Below are positions 1 to 10,012 of a DNA stretch of 64,000 nt, in pieces. Source of the DNA: Mesostigma viride (Eukaryota > Streptophyta > Mesostigmatophyceae > Mesostigmatales > Mesostigmataceae). The translations under genes and the position numbers were made by a program. Under the pieces are notes generated by a model that was not told where the DNA came from, did not search any database, and was given only the letters and a program-made list of their open reading frames with translations. The stretch lies in the NCBI GenBank assembly GCA_009746045.1, contig RPFO01001464.1, positions 1 to 64,000 of the forward strand, given 5' to 3'. The stretch's first letter is position 1. Each line of letters starts with the position of its first letter.

Positions 1-138
1 CCGGGGGGACGGCACTGGGCAGGACACACAGAGTAAACACATCAAGGACCAAGAACAGCCAACCAACTGGCCAGAATATGAGGGCGACTCTACATACCGG
101 AGGGACAACACCCTCAGGTCGGGCCTAAGGCCCTCTAT
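1..138. other. Left edge, no gene seen
   Basis: Sequence downstream of the stop of the last ORF of the Ty3-type element. It probably belongs to that element's 3' region, but no LTR end or polypurine tract could be recognised. Confidence 0.4.
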
Positions 139-2438
139 CTAGTGGCCATCCGTCTGGTAAGTGCCACGAGAGGCCAGCAGGACCTCCAGGTAGGCCTGGT
201 AGTGAGCCACATCCTCAACATTGTCATGCCTATCTACAGTGAGGAAAACATCGGCCCACACGCCGTCAGGAAAGAGGCCCAGGAAGGCCCAGTAATACCT
301 ATGCTGCGTGAGGACGACCTGGCCACGGGCCCAGTCCAGAAAGCCACAGGCAAAGAGGCGAAGGAAAGGCTCTACCGCGATCAGGCAAAGGGCCCGCAGG
401 AGGAGGCAATGATACCGAATCCGAGGGCGCAGACCCGTCGGGAAGAACAGGTCCACCAGGGGCTCCACGTTGGACGGCCACAACCGGATGTGCCGAACCT
501 CGCGGGAGCGCCACCGACGAACACACTGTCGCGACCCGAATGTCTCTAGGTAGTCGCTGGCACGAGGAGGAGGGTGACCGCGGGAGTCTAGACCCTGGCC
601 CGGGATAGGCGCCGGGCGGCGGGCATCCCACTCAAGGATGGGCTGGAGGACCGTAGTGTACGCCGCACCCGGCACCGCAGGAAACTCTACTGTAAGGGCA
701 TCCGAAGCCATAATGCCCAGAGGGGGAGGGTAAGCCCACTGAAACCCACCGTAGGTGTCCAAGTCGTTGTGGCGCCTCGCCCAGCGATACAGGACGCGCC
801 GGACCAGGATCTCACCCTCGAACACCGGATCAGCTAAAATAACCATGTCGAACGGAGGCCGATCAGTCTCAATGGGTAGGCCACGATCCCGGGGCGCCCG
901 ACACACCTGGGAGAACCCATAGGACATGGGAGAGATGGCAAGCTCAGCAGAGGCGCGCGGCAGGTCACACTGTCGGCAGGCGAGTGCGGACATACCATAC
1001 CCCGGAATGGGCGTGTCACGCGACTCCGGCGTCGCGTGCACCACAGAAGGAGCCCTGTCCCGATCACCCTGGGACAACTCCCTGAGGGAATCGGCAGCGC
1101 GGGTGGCGCGAGGATCCTGACCGGTGGACCGAACAACCGCGGCCAAAGACCGCGAGGCCGAAGGAGGAGGGACCGGAGCAGGGGCTGACGCAGGGGCAGG
1201 AGCCGACACCGACGCAGGGGGCACTGGTAAAACAGGAGGTCGCGCCGGACCTGAAGCCAGAGAGGGCCGTGACGGACCCACCAACGACGCAGGCGCGCCG
1301 GTCTCCGTTGCCGGTGCACCCTCAGGCCACATGTTGAAAATGGGGCCCGTAGGGACAGGCAGTCCTGCATAAGATTGACTACCATCCAGGCCCCAGTCAG
1401 GAACCGGAATCCTCTGCGGAGGACCACCCTCCCAAAGTCTGGGAAGCCGCTAGTATCGCCAAAGAAACCCCGCGACGTCTGCGCCTGAGCGGGAGGAGGC
1501 TCGGAAGCAGCGACGGAGGGCGAGCTAACAGGGGCAGGAGACTCCCGCGTAGGCGCAGGTAGAGCGGTAACAGGCGCAGAGGCAGCAGGAGTCGCAGGAG
1601 CCGCCGGAACCACAGCGACCGCGGGCGCAGGCGAAGCCGTAGTCGCCGGGGCGACAGAAGGGGTAGGGGGCGCGGATCCAGCCGGCGTGGCCGGGACCTG
1701 CGCCTGGGCCGCAAGGAAGGCCCCAAACGCCGTGGTCAAAGACTGGATCTGAGCCTGCATAGCCGAGACCGTCGCCGAAAGAGGATCAGGCAAACCCGAA
1801 GGGGTAGGCTCCACTGCGACATCCCGGGTCGACCGAGGGGACGACGGGACCGGAGAGGGAGGGACAGACACCGAGGAGGCGGACGCAGCGCTCGAGGCAG
1901 AATAATCTGGAGTATAATGTACCTCGGCTGGGGCGCCCGAAGGGGTAGGACCACTAACCGCTAGTCCCGCCGACTGATCAGCTATCTCCATGAACTCTAC
2001 GGCCCGTAAAAGGTCGCAGGGGTTCTCGTCTACCTCAGCATCACCCTCAGCTGGAAGCCACGGGAACACCTCCCGTAGGCAGGTACGGCCCACAGGAGTG
2101 GAGAGGTAGGAGAACACACGGCAACACCGGAGAACCGCATCTATCTGCCCCAAGGCGGGACAGCTGGAACCACACCCCAACAAACAGTGTCCGGCATCAT
2201 CGAAACCGTGCAGGACAAGCTGGTGCGGCTCATCAGGGGAAGGACCATACCACGTGACCCCGAAGAGGGCCGCCCTGACTAAGCTCGCATGTTGGGCCTG
2301 AAGGGCCGGCTGCACAACGCCACCCCGGTAACATGATCGCGACACCCAACGGCCCGGAAGGGCCTCGAAATACAGCTCAGGGTCCGGTAGGGGCAGGGAC
2401 GGCAGCGGGCTCTCAGCCGGAGGGGTAGGCTCTGTCAT
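139..2438 (-). pseudogene. Unknown third ORF of the Ty3-type element, one frame break
   Basis: The first half reads from an ATG at 2438 (MTEPTPPAESPLP) to about 1,430; the second half reads in another frame to a stop at 139. Adding one G in the short run at 1431-1433 (C on the plus strand) joins them as ...DFG-EGGPPQRIPVPDW..., so this is probably one protein of about 765 residues. The N-terminal part contains small conserved-looking blocks, the middle is Pro/Ala-rich, and the C-terminal part (about 900-139) is a compact, non-repetitive domain. It starts 77 bases after the integrase stop, on the same strand, where some elements carry an envelope or accessory ORF. No transmembrane segment or signal peptide is obvious, so I do not call it an envelope. 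Function unknown. Confidence 0.6.
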
Positions 2439-2514
2439 GACGGCTGCGGAGGGGAGGGGACAACCAACCACCCGTCGACAGCAGACATAACATAAGAGAG
2501 GAGAAGGCCTACGA

Positions 2515-4041
2515 CTAGAGCTTGTGCAGGGTTTTATATTCCTGCAGCAGGCGACTACACCCATCTAGCTCACTCTCCGTATACCAAACCTTATCTACTT
2601 CACTACGAGCATACATCCACTTCACTTTATACTGACGCTGGGTACCGCGGCCCTTTTTGATATCTCGATGGGCCACGATGCTTTCTACTTCGTCTTCTAC
2701 TTCCCCAGTGTCAGGATTATGCTCTAAAGGGGCAGGCGCTAACTCCCTGCCAGCGAACGTACTAGGGTGGTACAGTTTAAGCTGGCTCCTATGGAAGGTG
2801 TTTGAATGCGTTTGCCAAGAGGTAGGGATATCGACCTTATACAAGAAATTTCCTACCCTAGACAACACATGGAAGGGTCCTAAGAAGGCAGGCCTAAGTT
2901 TGACCTTCAGTTCTGCTTCAAACTTATGAGCAAAACGGCCAACACGGGGGCCTTCTACTAATACTAGATCTCCTACTTCTATCTCAGGTGCTCGTCTATC
3001 TAAGGAGGCACGCAACCTAGCAAGGTACTTAGCCTGAGCTTTTTGATACCCTGAGATCGCGTGGTCATGAGCAGTTTTCATTCTATCTAGTAAGGACTGT
3101 ACACCTTCTACAGTATCTCGGGACACATCATCCTTGTCCCGTAGAGGACTAGCTAAGAGAGAGGTAGGGGTAAGGGGCTGTCTCCCAGTATCTAAGAAGA
3201 AGGGCGTATATCCATGCGCAGCTTGGGGACAATTGTTGAGGGAGAACTCTACCAAACATAAATAATCCTCCCAATCACTACCCGAGCCATTAACATAGTG
3301 CCTAAGCGCTTCTTCTACTACTCTATTAAGACGCTCTACTAAATGAGAGGAGGAGGAGTGGTAGGCAGTACCGTAGGTAACCTTGGTACCGATGGCAGCG
3401 AAAAACTGCTGCCAAAAATCTGAGGTAAATAATTTATCCTTATCACTAATAAACTGCCTACTCAATCCATGATATCTATATACATTATTGAGGTATAGGC
3501 GTGCGCAATCACGTGCGGTGAGTTCTAAAGGACACGGCACAAGATGGCACATACGAGTAAAACGATCTATGAACACAAGGATTTGGGCATTGCCCCTATC
3601 ATTCTTTCTAAAAGGTCCTACAAAATCCATCATGATAGAATCCCAAGGCATGATAGGGTCAGGCAAGGTCCTAGGTTCTGCTATCTGTCCTACATTATTG
3701 GGTTTCATTTCCTGGCAAGATTGACAAGTTCTAACATACTCATCCACATCCTTATAAAGGGAAGGCCAGTAATAAGAGCGGGCTACTAGGTCCCGTACCC
3801 GTTTACCACCCTGGTGAGCAGCTAAGTCATGCAACTCAAAGAGCAAGGAGGAGCGACAGATAGGAGGGACATACAGGCGCCATTGAGGGGGAGAATCTGC
3901 TATCTGCACATATAAAAACCCACCTACAAATTTACAAGGGTGCTTGCCTAATTGTTGGGGATGTGCAGCAATGGCAGCTAATGCTTCCGGCTCAGTGGCC
4001 GTAAATCTACTAATAAGGCGTTCAAGATCAGAGGTAGGCAT
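2515..4041 (-). CDS. Integrase with C-terminal chromodomain (Ty3/gypsy Pol)
   Basis: Inserts the element's cDNA into the genome. Residues from the given start: HHCC zinc-binding region H71, H76, C106, C109; DDE core D139 (MMDFVGP), D200 (FISDKD) and E236 (HLVERLNR), with 35 residues between the last two. A chromodomain occupies roughly 450-508 (EVESIVAHRD, YKVKWMYA, WYTESELDG); in chromoviruses such domains direct integration to modified histones. The reading frame is open upstream of 4041 to about 4190 (IPLSHIATRSGKS), so this start is an artefact. The natural protein is the C-terminal part of Pol, separated from RNase H by a one-base change in the C7 run at 4191-4197. All catalytic residues are present. 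Confidence 0.9.
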   Translation of the reverse strand: MPTSDLERLISRFTATEPEALAAIAAHPQQLGKHPCKFVGGFLYVQIADSPPQWRLYVPPICRSSLLFELHDLAAHQGGKRVRDLVARSYYWPSLYKDVDEYVRTCQSCQEMKPNNVGQIAEPRTLPDPIMPWDSIMMDFVGPFRKNDRGNAQILVFIDRFTRMCHLVPCPLELTARDCARLYLNNVYRYHGLSRQFISDKDKLFTSDFWQQFFAAIGTKVTYGTAYHSSSSHLVERLNRVVEEALRHYVNGSGSDWEDYLCLVEFSLNNCPQAAHGYTPFFLDTGRQPLTPTSLLASPLRDKDDVSRDTVEGVQSLLDRMKTAHDHAISGYQKAQAKYLARLRASLDRRAPEIEVGDLVLVEGPRVGRFAHKFEAELKVKLRPAFLGPFHVLSRVGNFLYKVDIPTSWQTHSNTFHRSQLKLYHPSTFAGRELAPAPLEHNPDTGEVEDEVESIVAHRDIKKGRGTQRQYKVKWMYARSEVDKVWYTESELDGCSRLLQEYKTLHKL

Positions 4042-4151
4042 CGCTACAGAAGTATCCAGAACAGGTTTAAAGAGATCTCCTACCGCCTTGCCGAAGAGAA
4101 GGGGAGGTCCTAGGGGGACTACGTTTTCATAAGACTTTCCTGACCTAGTCG

Positions 4152-6920
4152 CTATATGGCTAAGCGGTATAGAAATTTTATTTTTCCCCTCCCCCCCACC
4201 GAGGCCACAGGAAGGGCCTCACACGGGAGAGAGAGTCCTACGTGAGAAAGGAGATCAGGCATGCGAACAGCTGTATGAAAGAGGTAGGCATAGGAATCAT
4301 CATCAGGTAGTTCACCATAAGGGGTTACACCCATAGTAGTAGGAACTAGAGTAATATTGAGAACATCAAGGTCCTCGAAGAAGGAATAGTCTGCACGACG
4401 AGAGAGTGCATCTGGTACTATGTTATCTACACCCTTGACATACTGAAGTTTAAAAGGGGAAAACTGTGCTAAAAATTCCATCCAGCGCGCTTGCCGAGGG
4501 GTAAGGTTGGGTTGGGAGAGAAGATGGGTAAGGGGACGATGATCCGTTTGGATAACTAACCTATAAGGATCTAGCTCACAGGGTTCATTCAGGCAGACAT
4601 CAAATTGAGCACCTTTAAGGAAGTGCTGCCACGCGTGGCAACAATACACCACCGCTAAGAGTTCCTGCTGGTGGACGGGATAGTTACGCTCCGCAGGGAG
4701 CATTGTCCTAGAGATATATTCAATTGGCTGTAAGCCCTGACCCTGATCCTGGAGAAGGACACCACCTATAGCTACTTTACTAGCATCTGTAGCCACAACA
4801 AAGGGTTTAGTAGTATCCGGTAGGATGAGTACAGGAGGGGAAAGGAGTAGGGATTTTAGGCACTGAAAAGCAGACTGACACTCACTACTCCAAACAAAGG
4901 GGATATCCTTCTTTAATAAATGATTAATAGGGGCTGCTATAGTGGCGAAACGCGGGATAAAACGCCTATAGTAAGAAGCAATTCCTAGGAAACTACGTAC
5001 ACCTTTAACGTCGGTAGGAGTAGGCCATTCCTGAATTGACTTAGTTTTATCCGGGTCGGTAGCGACCCCGGCATCTGACAGAACGTGCCCTAAAAATGGG
5101 ACACTCCTACCCGAACGCACTTTAGCACGGCGCGCCCACAAAGAATTTTCAGCCATTATTTCTAATACTTTCTTTAAATCACGTAGGTGCGTTTCAAAAT
5201 CAGGAGAGTAAATAAGAATATCATCTAAGTAAGCTTGAGCACAAGAACGGTCATGCTCAGATAAAGAAACAGAGGAGAAGGAGGGATCCTTTAGATCAGA
5301 GGACACCTGAGGAAGATGAGAATTTCCCATAACAGGTCTAAGCACTTCATTCATTAACATTTGAAAAGAGGCAGGCGAGTTACAGAGTCCCATAGCCGCT
5401 ACTCTAAACTGGTAATGACCAAAAGGGGTAGCAAAGGCGGTTTTATGGCAATCCTCAGGAGCTATCCGCAACTGCCAAAAACCATCCGCACAATCCAGTA
5501 CTGTGAAACAAGTGGAACCTTTAACCTTATTAAATATATCGTCAATACGAGGTAGAGGGTATTTAGATTTCACAGTAATATCATTCAACTTCCTATAATC
5601 AGTAACTAGGCGAAACTTGCCATTTGGCTTAGGAACTAACAGGACACCAGCTGAGTAGGGGGAGTTACTAGGCTCTATCAATCCTGCTTCTAATAATGAC
5701 ACTAAAATCTGTTTTAGTTCCTTTAACTCGGTAGGGCCCATTCTATACATCGGAGAGTGCGTAGGAACTGCACCGTCCTTGATAACTACACGGTGTAAAA
5801 CAGAACGAGGAGGAGGATAAGAAGGAGTCTTTTCTTCAAATACTTTTGAGGAATCTATCACAGCCATGTATCTTACTATTTCATTTTCAGTAAATCCTAC
5901 TCCTATTGTATCCACTGTATTTACATCTATATCCACACTATTGTTAGTGCTAGGTATCTGTTGTACTTCTAACTGAAGGAACATACATAATAGGTATCCA
6001 TTTTGCTTTAATTCAGAACGTAATTCGTCATTTGACATTATTACTTCAGGTATAGGTCTTACAGGAGGATCAACAGGTGTAGGAGGAGTAATATCTACCA
6101 AGGATAAATTTTCCAATCTATAATGACGTTCAGGTACCCAGTAAGAGCTATCTGGAAACCAAATGACCATGGTATCATAATTAATAGTAATCTTATTATC
6201 CTGGTGCCAATCTAATCCTAGTAATACATCAGCGGTAGTGATAGGGCCTATAGTGGCCGTCAGGTTGACAGTACGTCCTTGTATAACCATGGGAAGGGAC
6301 ACCGTACCCGGGGAATGACTGGTGCGACCATCAGCATAATGAACAGTAACGGGTTTGGTGTGAGGGGTAGGGACTAGTCCTAAACGTCTAACTAGGGCCT
6401 CGCTCACAAAGGAGCTAGCCGCACCGCTATCTACCAACACAGAGACATTCAAGAGTTCATCAGCATGCAAGAAGGGGTCTACAACAGTGTGAGGGACGGT
6501 TAAACCACCATTCAAGAACATAAGAGGACGCACACGTAGTGGTAGGGATGATTCAGCTCCTACAGAGGTTATAAAAACAGGCAAGCAAAAATTAATATCT
6601 GGGGTACTATCTAAGGACCTGTCCAGGTTACCCCCGGCTGACAGGCCTACTGTTCCCCTCCCCCCCAAATCCATAGGAACGAACCCCGAAGAAGACCCTG
6701 GCGGAAAAGCCACTGCTGGAGGGTCACGAGGGATTGAAGAGGGTGCGGGAGCCTGATTATCATAGGGGAACCCTGGGGATCCTGTCTGCACAGCATTCAG
6801 CCTACTAGGGGTAGCTGAAGGAATGCGTCCTGAAGTGGGACGAATAGGAGCACGCTGAGGGGTACGAGGAGGGCGAGCGTCGGGATGAGGGGGAGCACCC
6901 GAAAGGAACTTGGGGCACAC
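4152..6920 (-). CDS. Pol: aspartic protease, reverse transcriptase, RNase H (Ty3/gypsy)
   Basis: Domains by residue: aspartic protease around D164 (VLVDSGAASSFVS) with the LLG flap-like motif near 233; reverse transcriptase about 395-610 with LDCADGFWQ (D476), FRVAAMGLCNSPASFQ, and catalytic YLDD at 564-567; RNase H about 700-840 with D712 (ATDASK), E753 (HQQELLAV), D793 (QTDHRPL) and D837 (VPDALSRR). The segment between NEVLRPVMG and AYLDD is about 30 residues longer than usual. The upstream end begins inside a zinc knuckle whose first part is in another frame. The downstream end runs into the C7 run, where the frame switches to integrase. The given start is a GTG with no meaning as an initiator; translation presumably comes from a Gag-Pol fusion. 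Confidence 0.92.
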   Translation of the reverse strand: MCPKFLSGAPPHPDARPPRTPQRAPIRPTSGRIPSATPSRLNAVQTGSPGFPYDNQAPAPSSIPRDPPAVAFPPGSSSGFVPMDLGGRGTVGLSAGGNLDRSLDSTPDINFCLPVFITSVGAESSLPLRVRPLMFLNGGLTVPHTVVDPFLHADELLNVSVLVDSGAASSFVSEALVRRLGLVPTPHTKPVTVHYADGRTSHSPGTVSLPMVIQGRTVNLTATIGPITTADVLLGLDWHQDNKITINYDTMVIWFPDSSYWVPERHYRLENLSLVDITPPTPVDPPVRPIPEVIMSNDELRSELKQNGYLLCMFLQLEVQQIPSTNNSVDIDVNTVDTIGVGFTENEIVRYMAVIDSSKVFEEKTPSYPPPRSVLHRVVIKDGAVPTHSPMYRMGPTELKELKQILVSLLEAGLIEPSNSPYSAGVLLVPKPNGKFRLVTDYRKLNDITVKSKYPLPRIDDIFNKVKGSTCFTVLDCADGFWQLRIAPEDCHKTAFATPFGHYQFRVAAMGLCNSPASFQMLMNEVLRPVMGNSHLPQVSSDLKDPSFSSVSLSEHDRSCAQAYLDDILIYSPDFETHLRDLKKVLEIMAENSLWARRAKVRSGRSVPFLGHVLSDAGVATDPDKTKSIQEWPTPTDVKGVRSFLGIASYYRRFIPRFATIAAPINHLLKKDIPFVWSSECQSAFQCLKSLLLSPPVLILPDTTKPFVVATDASKVAIGGVLLQDQGQGLQPIEYISRTMLPAERNYPVHQQELLAVVYCCHAWQHFLKGAQFDVCLNEPCELDPYRLVIQTDHRPLTHLLSQPNLTPRQARWMEFLAQFSPFKLQYVKGVDNIVPDALSRRADYSFFEDLDVLNITLVPTTMGVTPYGELPDDDSYAYLFHTAVRMPDLLSHVGLSLPCEALPVASVGGRGKIKFLYRLAI

Positions 6921-7020
6921 GTTTAAGGTGACCTACTTCCTTACAATGATAGCAGGTAATATGAGAGACATCCAGAGCTGAAAGGTCAGTCACACAGATA
7001 TCTAATTCTTCTACATAGGA
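6917..7020 (-). pseudogene. Gag nucleocapsid zinc knuckle, broken by two frame changes
   Basis: In a third frame the sequence encodes YVEELDICVTDLSALDV, then CYHCKEVGHLKRV: the first three ligands of a CX2CX4HX4C knuckle. The last cysteine (V-C-P-K) is in the Pol frame; restoring a lost TG in the GTGTG repeat at about 6918-6921 rebuilds it exactly. The other end continues Gag by a -1 change just before the Gag stop at 7011. The second break is best explained as a 2-bp loss. The first could be a mutation or a programmed -1 shift, although no classic slippery heptamer is seen. Confidence 0.7.
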
Positions 7021-8372
7021 GTTTCCTCCTCAGGGGTAAGGCTTATATTATTAATACGGGAACGGGTAGGAAGAGAAGGTGTGGAGAAGAAATCTGCTAC
7101 TCGTAAAAGATGCTGACGCACATGCTTGAGGGGCAGGTCAGTAAAACGGTAGGCAGAGAACTGGCGCTTGACTTCACGCAATAAGGGTCTACTGAGGCCC
7201 TGAAGGAAGCGAGCACGTACTTCTGCACCCGACAAATCCCTAATTCGTACCATCTGAGCATCAAACTCTTTCATATATTCTTTGAAGGACTTGGTACCCT
7301 GCTGCAAGGTGCCAAAGGATAATCTATCCTGCCAATCTGCATCGGGAGGGACTAAATGGTTCTCTAAACGCTTGAACAATTCTGCTACAGAGTTTGGGTA
7401 GGCATGAGAGGCAAGAGACTCACACTGGATGAGGTTAGCAAGTTCAGGAGTAATGCAGGTAGTAAGATAATGAGGAACTAGTACAGCATCAGAGAGGCGC
7501 CACCTATTGTGGTTCTGCCAGGACTCTGTGTTCTGGGTGAGCAACATAATGAAGGTGAAAAACTGTTGAGGGGTAGACTTGACATCCAGCTTAGGAAGGT
7601 TGGCAAAGAGGGGAAGAGCAGGAGGCTTAGGGGGATTAGAAGAATCAGTTTTTCCCATAGGGCCACTATCTTCCACTGCTACATAAGCGGGATAGAAGGA
7701 AGGGATAGGAAAAGTCTTGGGTAGGGGTCTGGAGGGAGCCACCGTTTCCGGATGGTGCCCATAGGAGAAGGGGACAGTATATTGCTCACGAAGAGAGGAA
7801 TAGGCAAAATGATCATAATTCCTATCATCTAGGGGCATGGTACTGAAATCATTATTAACTTCTAAATCAGCCACACGGGTAGGAACCTGGGCAGCCTCAT
7901 AGGCCGTCTCAGGGTAGGACCAGGAAGCAGGTGGGAAAAAGGGGACTGCACTAGGGCGCCCAGAAGGGCCGACAGGGGCCGAGGTACGACCCGTGTTAAT
8001 AGCAGGCATTGAAGGCACAGGGTGGGAAGGAGGCCTAGGAGCATTGTTAGTGTGTGAGGACCTGCTGGAGGGGTGAGCCAAGGTTGCAGAAGGGGCAGGG
8101 GCCTGGTTCACAACGAAAGAAGGTTCCTCACTAAATCTGACTTGGGAAATACGTTGTTCATAGGTAGGTGGGGTAATTGAGGGACGACGGCGACCACCAG
8201 CAGCAGGAGAAGGCGGTGAGGTACGCAGAATACCTTGAGGAGTGAGATGGTGTACCGTTTCCAAGGAGTCCCGTCGGTTACCACGAGTATTGTTATTGTT
8301 AATGTTATTAGTAGTATTATTATTATTATTATTGGTAGGTATAGGCGACATATCTCCACCCACTGGATCCAT
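7011..8372 (-). CDS. Gag polyprotein (Ty3/gypsy)
   Basis: A 453-residue ORF beginning MDPVGGDMSPIP. The N-terminal half is low complexity (Asn runs, Pro/Ser-rich). The C-terminal half has the retrotransposon gag core: PLFANLPKLDVKSTPQQF, SFKEYMKEFDAQMVRIRD and RARFLQGLSRPLLREV. Gag forms the particle that packages element RNA. The ORF ends at a TAG just before the zinc knuckle, which is in the -1 frame. It starts 93 bases after the stop of the viroplasmin-like ORF on the same strand. Confidence 0.85.
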   Translation of the reverse strand: MDPVGGDMSPIPTNNNNNNTTNNINNNNTRGNRRDSLETVHHLTPQGILRTSPPSPAAGGRRRPSITPPTYEQRISQVRFSEEPSFVVNQAPAPSATLAHPSSRSSHTNNAPRPPSHPVPSMPAINTGRTSAPVGPSGRPSAVPFFPPASWSYPETAYEAAQVPTRVADLEVNNDFSTMPLDDRNYDHFAYSSLREQYTVPFSYGHHPETVAPSRPLPKTFPIPSFYPAYVAVEDSGPMGKTDSSNPPKPPALPLFANLPKLDVKSTPQQFFTFIMLLTQNTESWQNHNRWRLSDAVLVPHYLTTCITPELANLIQCESLASHAYPNSVAELFKRLENHLVPPDADWQDRLSFGTLQQGTKSFKEYMKEFDAQMVRIRDLSGAEVRARFLQGLSRPLLREVKRQFSAYRFTDLPLKHVRQHLLRVADFFSTPSLPTRSRINNISLTPEEETPM

Positions 8373-8465
8373 CTTTAATTACGTAAAGGAATAGGAATCA
8401 AAAGAAGAAAGCAACAAAAGAAAAAGGAAAAACCTTGAAGGTCTGCAGCAGGAACAAAATTAAAA

Positions 8466-8858
8466 TCAATCCTTTTTAACAACAGTAATGGATAGGGAAC
8501 CGAATTCCAAGGTGAGAGGAGTATCTAAGCTAGAAGAGGATGCAGCCCTCTTAGGGGGAGACGAAGGAGGGGTAGCAAAATCTAGAGCTTCTACAGGAGG
8601 GCGACCATGAGGAGTAGAACGTACGTGTAGGCCTAGATCTGATACGCTATGGTCTATAAGGAATTGTTGAGCTTCCTCGAAGGTAACAAATTTCTTATAC
8701 CTAATTACATTATATGTACGGTTTTGCACTATCTTCCTAGCATCTGACCAAGAGAGGAAAATGGCTGACCATTGAGGGGTAATAACCACGTAATACTTAG
8801 CTAAACTATTATCACTAGATGAATGGGAAGGCGCAGTAAAAACACGACGTTGACTCAT
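8466..8858 (-). CDS. Viroplasmin / RNase H1 N-terminal-like small protein
   Basis: A 130-residue ORF upstream of gag. Residues about 21-70 (KYYVVITPQW, IFLSWSDARKIVQ, YNVIRYKKFVTFEEAQQFL) fit the fold found at the N terminus of eukaryotic RNase H1 and in caulimovirus viroplasmin: YYVV, the SW motif, then YKKF-T-EEA--FL. In RNase H1 this domain binds RNA/DNA hybrids. The rest is Ser/Pro-rich. No RNase H catalytic domain follows in the ORF. Placed first in the element's transcript, it may assist reverse transcription, but that is inference. The match is from recognised motifs, not a database search. Confidence 0.7.
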   Translation of the reverse strand: MSQRRVFTAPSHSSSDNSLAKYYVVITPQWSAIFLSWSDARKIVQNRTYNVIRYKKFVTFEEAQQFLIDHSVSDLGLHVRSTPHGRPPVEALDFATPPSSPPKRAASSSSLDTPLTLEFGSLSITVVKKD

Positions 8859-9185
8859 GATAACTCACCTGGCGTGTCTTGTGATGTCAAGCTAGACGAG
8901 GTAGGGGTAGGCGACTTAGCTTGACGATCTGGATCACCGAAAGAAGAAGGAGGGCGGGAGTTTCCAGCTCTCGTCCTAAGTCAGCGGCCGGATATCCCAG
9001 CGCTCGTCCTAACACAGCGCCCCGTAACTCTGCGGGTGCGGCCGTCTAATAAAGCAGCAGCACAAGGAAAAAGGTGTAGGTACGGCGACGCTAATCGTCT
9101 CCGAACAGTAATACTCCCCGATCTAAGGCAGGAAACAACCGTAAGCAGGAAAACAAGGCGAAGGACAGGCTAACTACGAAAGGAT

Positions 9186-9545
9186 TTATCCGCTGTGAGC
9201 AGGTCTAGCTTCTAGGTAAAGCGTGTCCCGAAACGGGCAGCACGACGCTCCTAGCTTGAAGGCGACCCGCCCATTACCTATCAAGGAAGTGTCGACTTCT
9301 TGTTCCTGGACGCGGAAGGGGTCTTGAAAAGGTGTATGTGGCAAGGGATAGTCGTCTCGTTCACTACCTACTGAAGTTCCTCCGGAACCATTGTTACGCC
9401 GCGGATATCTACCTCCACCTCTACCTCTAATGGGCCTGATACTACCTAAACTGGTCAGGCCTCCTCTACTTAACCCTCTGGCGAAAGACGAACGTGACGG
9501 AGCTGATCTCAATGCATTAACGTAAGTGTTGCTATAATACGCCAT
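9186..9545 (-). CDS. Small RG-rich ORF upstream of the Ty3-type element, unknown
   Basis: From an ATG at 9545 the ORF reads MAYYSNTYVNALRS, then an Arg/Gly-rich stretch (RPIRGRGGGRYPRRNNGS) and an acidic tail, 119 residues in all. RG-rich stretches often bind RNA. It is on the same strand as the retrotransposon and 5' of it, so it may be an upstream ORF or part of the LTR/leader. It could also be chance. The 327 bases between it and the viroplasmin-like ORF hold no recognisable gene. Confidence 0.25.
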   Translation of the reverse strand: MAYYSNTYVNALRSAPSRSSFARGLSRGGLTSLGSIRPIRGRGGGRYPRRNNGSGGTSVGSERDDYPLPHTPFQDPFRVQEQEVDTSLIGNGRVAFKLGASCCPFRDTLYLEARPAHSG

Positions 9546-9560
9546 ACAACCATTTACCAA

Positions 9561-10012
9561 AACCCGTTTACTCCAGGAATAGAGGAAGGAAACACAACTA
9601 CACTGCCGTGACCCAAGCCTAAATGTGTCAATTCACTTAACACACGCCGAGTGACCACACAAGGAGTGGAACGTGCATAAATGGTCACCAACGGTCCAAC
9701 AGGCTCGGGCCGACCTGGCCCTCGCCTGCAGAACCACAGAAACACAGGCAGGTGCACAGATGCACGCCGGTCCACTACATTCTACAAAAGGATAAGGACC
9801 ACTAATATAGTACGCGGCGCGGCGCCCAAAGGCACCCAATATACCACAGTACTGTTACGGGGACAATCATGTCCAAACTAGAACTGCACGTAACCTAGGA
9901 ACAACCGAGGCCATGGACCTAATTTACGTCCGTAACTACAACGAATTGTTACGCGACGTAACAGATGCCCACACCATAAACCTGGAATATGCTTTAGAAG
10001 AGTTGGCTAGGC
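9561..10012. other. No gene seen; likely upstream LTR or flank of the Ty3-type element
   Basis: Several short ORFs overlap on both strands, none with recognisable sequence. This is where the upstream LTR of the minus-strand Ty3-type element might lie, but its partner LTR is outside the window, so the repeat cannot be seen. Confidence 0.3.

Larger units (their letters stand above)
1..9545 (-). mobile_element. Ty3/gypsy LTR retrotransposon (chromovirus), incomplete in window
   Basis: On the minus strand the order is a viroplasmin-like ORF, gag, CCHC zinc knuckle, aspartic protease, reverse transcriptase, RNase H, integrase, chromodomain, then an unknown ORF. The PR-RT-RH-IN order and the C-terminal chromodomain define a chromovirus-type Ty3/gypsy element. 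The downstream LTR would lie left of base 1. I could not place the upstream LTR or primer-binding site between 8.9 and 9.9 kb. Reading frames are broken near 1,431, 4,191, 6,918 and 7,015. The right limit given is the start of the last ORF I can attach to the element and is a guess. Confidence 0.85.
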
